Assembly (NCBI RefSeq): GCF_017355955.1
Contig: NZ_JAFFID010000001.1
Coordinates: 1,550,001-1,614,000 of the forward strand
Length of the DNA: 64,000 nucleotides
DNA from: Sabulibacter ruber
GTDB taxonomy: Bacteria > Bacteroidota > Bacteroidia > Cytophagales > Hymenobacteraceae
Reading direction: 5' to 3'
Part shown: positions 61,632 to 64,000 of the stretch, one piece after another
Numbering within the stretch: position 1 is the stretch's first letter
Layout of the letters: each line of letters begins with the position of its first letter
Notes under the pieces: model-generated
Seen by the model: the letters and a program-made list of their open reading frames with translations, nothing else
Told to the model about the DNA's origin: nothing
Database searches by the model: none
Program-made: the position numbers and the translations under genes

Positions 61632-63587
61632 ATGAACACAGGAGAACTTGACGTTGTACCCAATTTTGTGGAGGGCACCCAAACAGAAGACAGGTATAGA
61701 TTATTGATTGAGAACGTTATTGATTACGCCATCTTTCTGCTGGATGCCACCGGCCACGTTTCTACCTGGAACGCTGGGGCCAGGCGCATAAAACAGTATG
61801 AGCCGGAAGAAATCATTGGCAAACACTTTTCTACCTTCTACACCTCCCAGGCCAAGGAAACCGGCTACCCAGATTATGAATTGGAAGAAGCCAAACGGGT
61901 AGGCCGCTTTGAAGACGAAGGCTGGCGCGTGCGCAAAGACGGATCTGTGTTCTGGGCCAATGTGATTATTACGGCCATCTTCAACTCCAAGAAAGAACTG
62001 ATCGGGTTCTCCAAGATTACCCGCGACCTGTCTGAGCGCAAAAAAGCCGAGGACGATCTGTTCAAGGCCTACGAGGAGCTGAAAGACAGCGAAGAGCGGT
62101 TCCGGTTGCTGGTAGAAGGCGTCACCGATTACGCCATTTTCATGCTGGACCCCGCCGGAAACATTGCCACCTGGAACAAAGGTGCCCAAAACATAAAAGG
62201 GTACCAGGCCAGCGAGATCATTGGCAAGTACTTCTCCAAGTTCTACAGCCGCGAGGCCATCCAGAGCGGTTTTCCGGAGTACGAACTCAAAAAAGCCCGC
62301 GAAGACGGCCGCTTTGAAGACGAAGGCTGGCGCTACCGCAAAGACGGCTCAGCGTTTTGGGCCAACGTGGTCATCACGGCCATCTACAACAAAAAGAAAG
62401 AGCTCATTGGCTTCTCTAAGATCACGCGTGACCTCACCGAGAAAAAGAAATTGGAGCAGCAGCTCTTCCAGACCAACGAGGAGTTAAAGGAAGCCGAGGA
62501 AAAGAGTCGCCTGCTAATAGACAGTGTGAAAGACTACGCCATTCTCATGCTCAACCCAGAAGGCTACATCACCAGCTGGAACGCCGGGGCTGAGCGTATC
62601 AAAGGCTACTCCCCCAAAGAAATCCTGGGCAAGCACTTTTCCATGTTCTATCCACGCGAGGCCATTGAAAAGAACTTTCCGCAGTATGAACTTGCCACCG
62701 CCCTCAAGATTGGCAGGTTTGAAGACGAAGGCTGGCGCATCAGAAAAGACGGAACCGCTTTCTGGGCCAACGTGGTGATCTCGCCGGTGTTCAACTCAGA
62801 GCACCGCCTGCTGGGCTTTGCCAAAGTTACCCGCGACCTAACCGAGCGCCGCCGCAACGAAGAACTCACCCAGAAAAACCAGGAGCTGCTACGCATCAAC
62901 AATGATCTGGATAACTTTGTCTACACGGCCTCCCACGACCTGAAATCACCAATCACCAACCTGGAGGGCCTGCTCACCGCCCTGAAAGAAGACCTGGGCC
63001 CCGACTGCCTCACCCACCAGGACATTTTGGGTATGATGGCTAACTCCATCACCACTCTGCGCAAAGTAATCACAGACTTGTCTGATGTGACCAAACTGCA
63101 GCAGGATAAAGACAGCCCCGTGGTGGTGAATCTGCCGGAGTTGCTGGAAGAGGTAAAGGAAACCCTATCCGATAAGCTGCAAGCCAGCAACGCCCAGGTC
63201 AAAGTAGGCGACATGGAGTTCCACAACCTGCGCTACACCCGCAAGAACCTGCGCAGCCTGCTCTTCAACTTGGTATCCAATGCTGTGAAGTATGCAGACC
63301 CGCAACGCACGCCCGAGGTAGTCATCAGCACCTTCTCTGCCCCCACCGGTGAGTACGTGCTGTCTGTGGCTGATAACGGGTTAGGGATACCGGCCCACCA
63401 GATAGATAAAATATTTGCCATGTACAAGCGGGTGCATGACCACGTAGAAGGCACCGGTATTGGCTTGTACCTGGTGAAAAAAATCCTGGAGAACTCAGGA
63501 GACCGTATTGAGGTGGAAAGCGAAGTTGGCAAAGGCACCGTCTTCAAAGTGTATTTCACTCCCAGGCACCCTTTTAATAATTCCTAG
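61632..63587 (+). CDS. Triple-PAS sensor histidine kinase
   Basis: A 651-residue soluble kinase with no membrane helix. Three very similar PAS-PAC modules repeat every 137 residues or so (starting near residues 19, 155 and 292), each with a DYAI-(F/L)-(L/M)-LD-like start and FEDEGWR followed by KDG and FWANV. The kinase core has YTASHDLKSPITNLEGLL (His435), N box LVSNAVKYAD, G1 VADNGLGIP and G2 GTGIGLYLVKKIL. It resembles phytochrome-like HWE/HisKA kinases of Bacteroidota. No response regulator is adjacent. The PAS cofactor, if any, cannot be told. Confidence 0.93.
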   Translation: MNTGELDVVPNFVEGTQTEDRYRLLIENVIDYAIFLLDATGHVSTWNAGARRIKQYEPEEIIGKHFSTFYTSQAKETGYPDYELEEAKRVGRFEDEGWRVRKDGSVFWANVIITAIFNSKKELIGFSKITRDLSERKKAEDDLFKAYEELKDSEERFRLLVEGVTDYAIFMLDPAGNIATWNKGAQNIKGYQASEIIGKYFSKFYSREAIQSGFPEYELKKAREDGRFEDEGWRYRKDGSAFWANVVITAIYNKKKELIGFSKITRDLTEKKKLEQQLFQTNEELKEAEEKSRLLIDSVKDYAILMLNPEGYITSWNAGAERIKGYSPKEILGKHFSMFYPREAIEKNFPQYELATALKIGRFEDEGWRIRKDGTAFWANVVISPVFNSEHRLLGFAKVTRDLTERRRNEELTQKNQELLRINNDLDNFVYTASHDLKSPITNLEGLLTALKEDLGPDCLTHQDILGMMANSITTLRKVITDLSDVTKLQQDKDSPVVVNLPELLEEVKETLSDKLQASNAQVKVGDMEFHNLRYTRKNLRSLLFNLVSNAVKYADPQRTPEVVISTFSAPTGEYVLSVADNGLGIPAHQIDKIFAMYKRVHDHVEGTGIGLYLVKKILENSGDRIEVESEVGKGTVFKVYFTPRHPFNNS

Positions 63588-63626
63588 TTTCCCTTGCCTT
63601 AAGCGTAAGGTTTTACCGAAGACCTA

Positions 63627-63673
63627 AAACAAGAGGTCCTGCCTGAGTTTACCCCGGGCAGGACCTCTTGTTT
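63627..63673. terminator. Bidirectional terminator
   Basis: AAACAAGAGGTCCTGCC (63627-63643) pairs perfectly with GGCAGGACCTCTTGTTT (63657-63673), between the convergent PAS-kinase and ABM-domain genes. Confidence 0.9.
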
Positions 63674-63679
63674 GTTTTG

Positions 63680-63710
63680 GGCCTGTTTTCTACAAAACGC
63701 TTTCAAAATA
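63680..63710. repeat. Family C intergenic motif
   Basis: GGCCTGTTTTCTACAAAACGC, then TTTCAAAATAG, just after the terminator; it overlaps the last codons of the ABM-domain gene. Confidence 0.4.
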
Positions 63711-64000
63711 GGTAAGTTTCTTGGTGAGCTTGGGCCGTTCTGCTTCTTTGTTCTGACGTTGTTCCTTGTGCCCTTGCACGTGATCCTCGCGGGAGATCCA
63801 GGCTTTGAAATCATCTTTGCTGTTCCACTTGGAGACCAGCACGTACTCCACGGTCTGCGGATGTTCGCGTTTCCAGATATCGAAGGAAATGAGCCCGGCC
63901 GCACCGTGGCTTTCCTCCAAATCATGCTGGCATTTCTGGGCCAGGTACGCTTCATGTTCTTTATCGGCCTCAAAGCTGGCGTTCACTAAATAAGCACTCA
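63690..64000 (-). CDS. Antibiotic-biosynthesis-monooxygenase (ABM) domain protein, partial
   Basis: The 3' part of a small gene cut by the right window edge. A GTG at 63986 could start a 98-residue protein, but the frame stays open upstream (SAYLVNASFEADKEHEAYLA) and the first beta strand of the fold would be missing, so the true start is probably beyond 64000. The visible ABM dimeric ferredoxin-like domain includes GLISFDIWKREHPQTVEYVL and VSKWNSKDDFKAWISREDHV. The family includes small monooxygenases and heme-degrading enzymes (HmoA/IsdG-like). Confidence 0.7.
   Translation of the reverse strand, partial: SAYLVNASFEADKEHEAYLAQKCQHDLEESHGAAGLISFDIWKREHPQTVEYVLVSKWNSKDDFKAWISREDHVQGHKEQRQNKEAERPKLTKKLTYFESVL

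Overview
The window is chromosomal DNA from a Bacteroidota bacterium, most likely family Hymenobacteraceae (Rufibacter/Pontibacter-like). This rests on the protein families seen (DUF6600, DUF4890, DUF4197, DUF4833, DUF5686, TonB-dependent-type barrels with a carboxypeptidase-like domain, a GbsR-type regulator), on Bacteroidota-style promoters (TTG, about 20 bases, then a TAnnTTTG-like box), on several TTG/GTG starts and on moderate G+C. The genus is a guess. No rRNA, tRNA, CRISPR array, transposase or phage module was recognised.

Layout. 1-545: end of a YpdA-like flavoprotein. 940-7345: TetR-controlled RND efflux operon (regulator, TolC, adaptor, pump). 7430-12687: small membrane and accessory genes, with an AT-rich block (about 8.65-11.7 kb) holding gene remnants and attC-like spacers. 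13558-19517: gltBD glutamate synthase. 19902-23990: epoxide-hydrolase-like enzyme, DUF6600 secreted protein, membrane sensor kinase. 24129-26761: SAM-I riboswitch, poly-cysteine leader peptide, ATP-grasp/flavin monooxygenase gene pair. 26837-31258: minus-strand envelope genes. 32440-34264: LytTR/LytS-type two-component pair. 34913-35246: a second SAM-I-like element in front of only a 37-codon ORF and a terminator. 35579-37219: M28 peptidase. 37658-43909: second RND efflux operon with a GbsR/MarR-type regulator. 44108-44359: acyl-carrier-like protein with Thr in place of the phosphopantetheine Ser. 44778-56481: MarR regulator and an 11-gene sphingolipid/inositol-lipid operon. 56743-59061: GH92 mannosidase of unusual base composition. 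59377-64000: NIPSNAP protein, aldo/keto reductase, triple-PAS histidine kinase, ABM-domain protein.

The most striking system is the operon at 45365-56395. It can be read as a complete route to inositol phosphoceramide: serine palmitoyltransferase, a bCerS-like acyltransferase and a CerR-like reductase make ceramide; inositol-3-phosphate synthase, a CDP-alcohol phosphotransferase and a PgpA-type phosphatase make phosphatidylinositol; an FA2H-like hydroxylase modifies the acyl chain; an Aur1-like PAP2 enzyme joins the two halves. GtrA, DUF5686 and DUF4833 proteins in the same operon are candidates for moving or finishing the lipid. Three near-identical palindromes (TTRGTTGA-N5-TCAACYAA) lie before marR and between marR and the operon, pointing to direct MarR control.

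The intergenic DNA is unusually structured: three copies of a palindromic repeat (family A), two copies of a multi-hairpin element with compensatory changes (family B), and about fifteen copies of a 30-base motif of the form CTGTTTTC-n-GAAA-n-GCCTGAAAACAG (family C), often inside or beside terminators.
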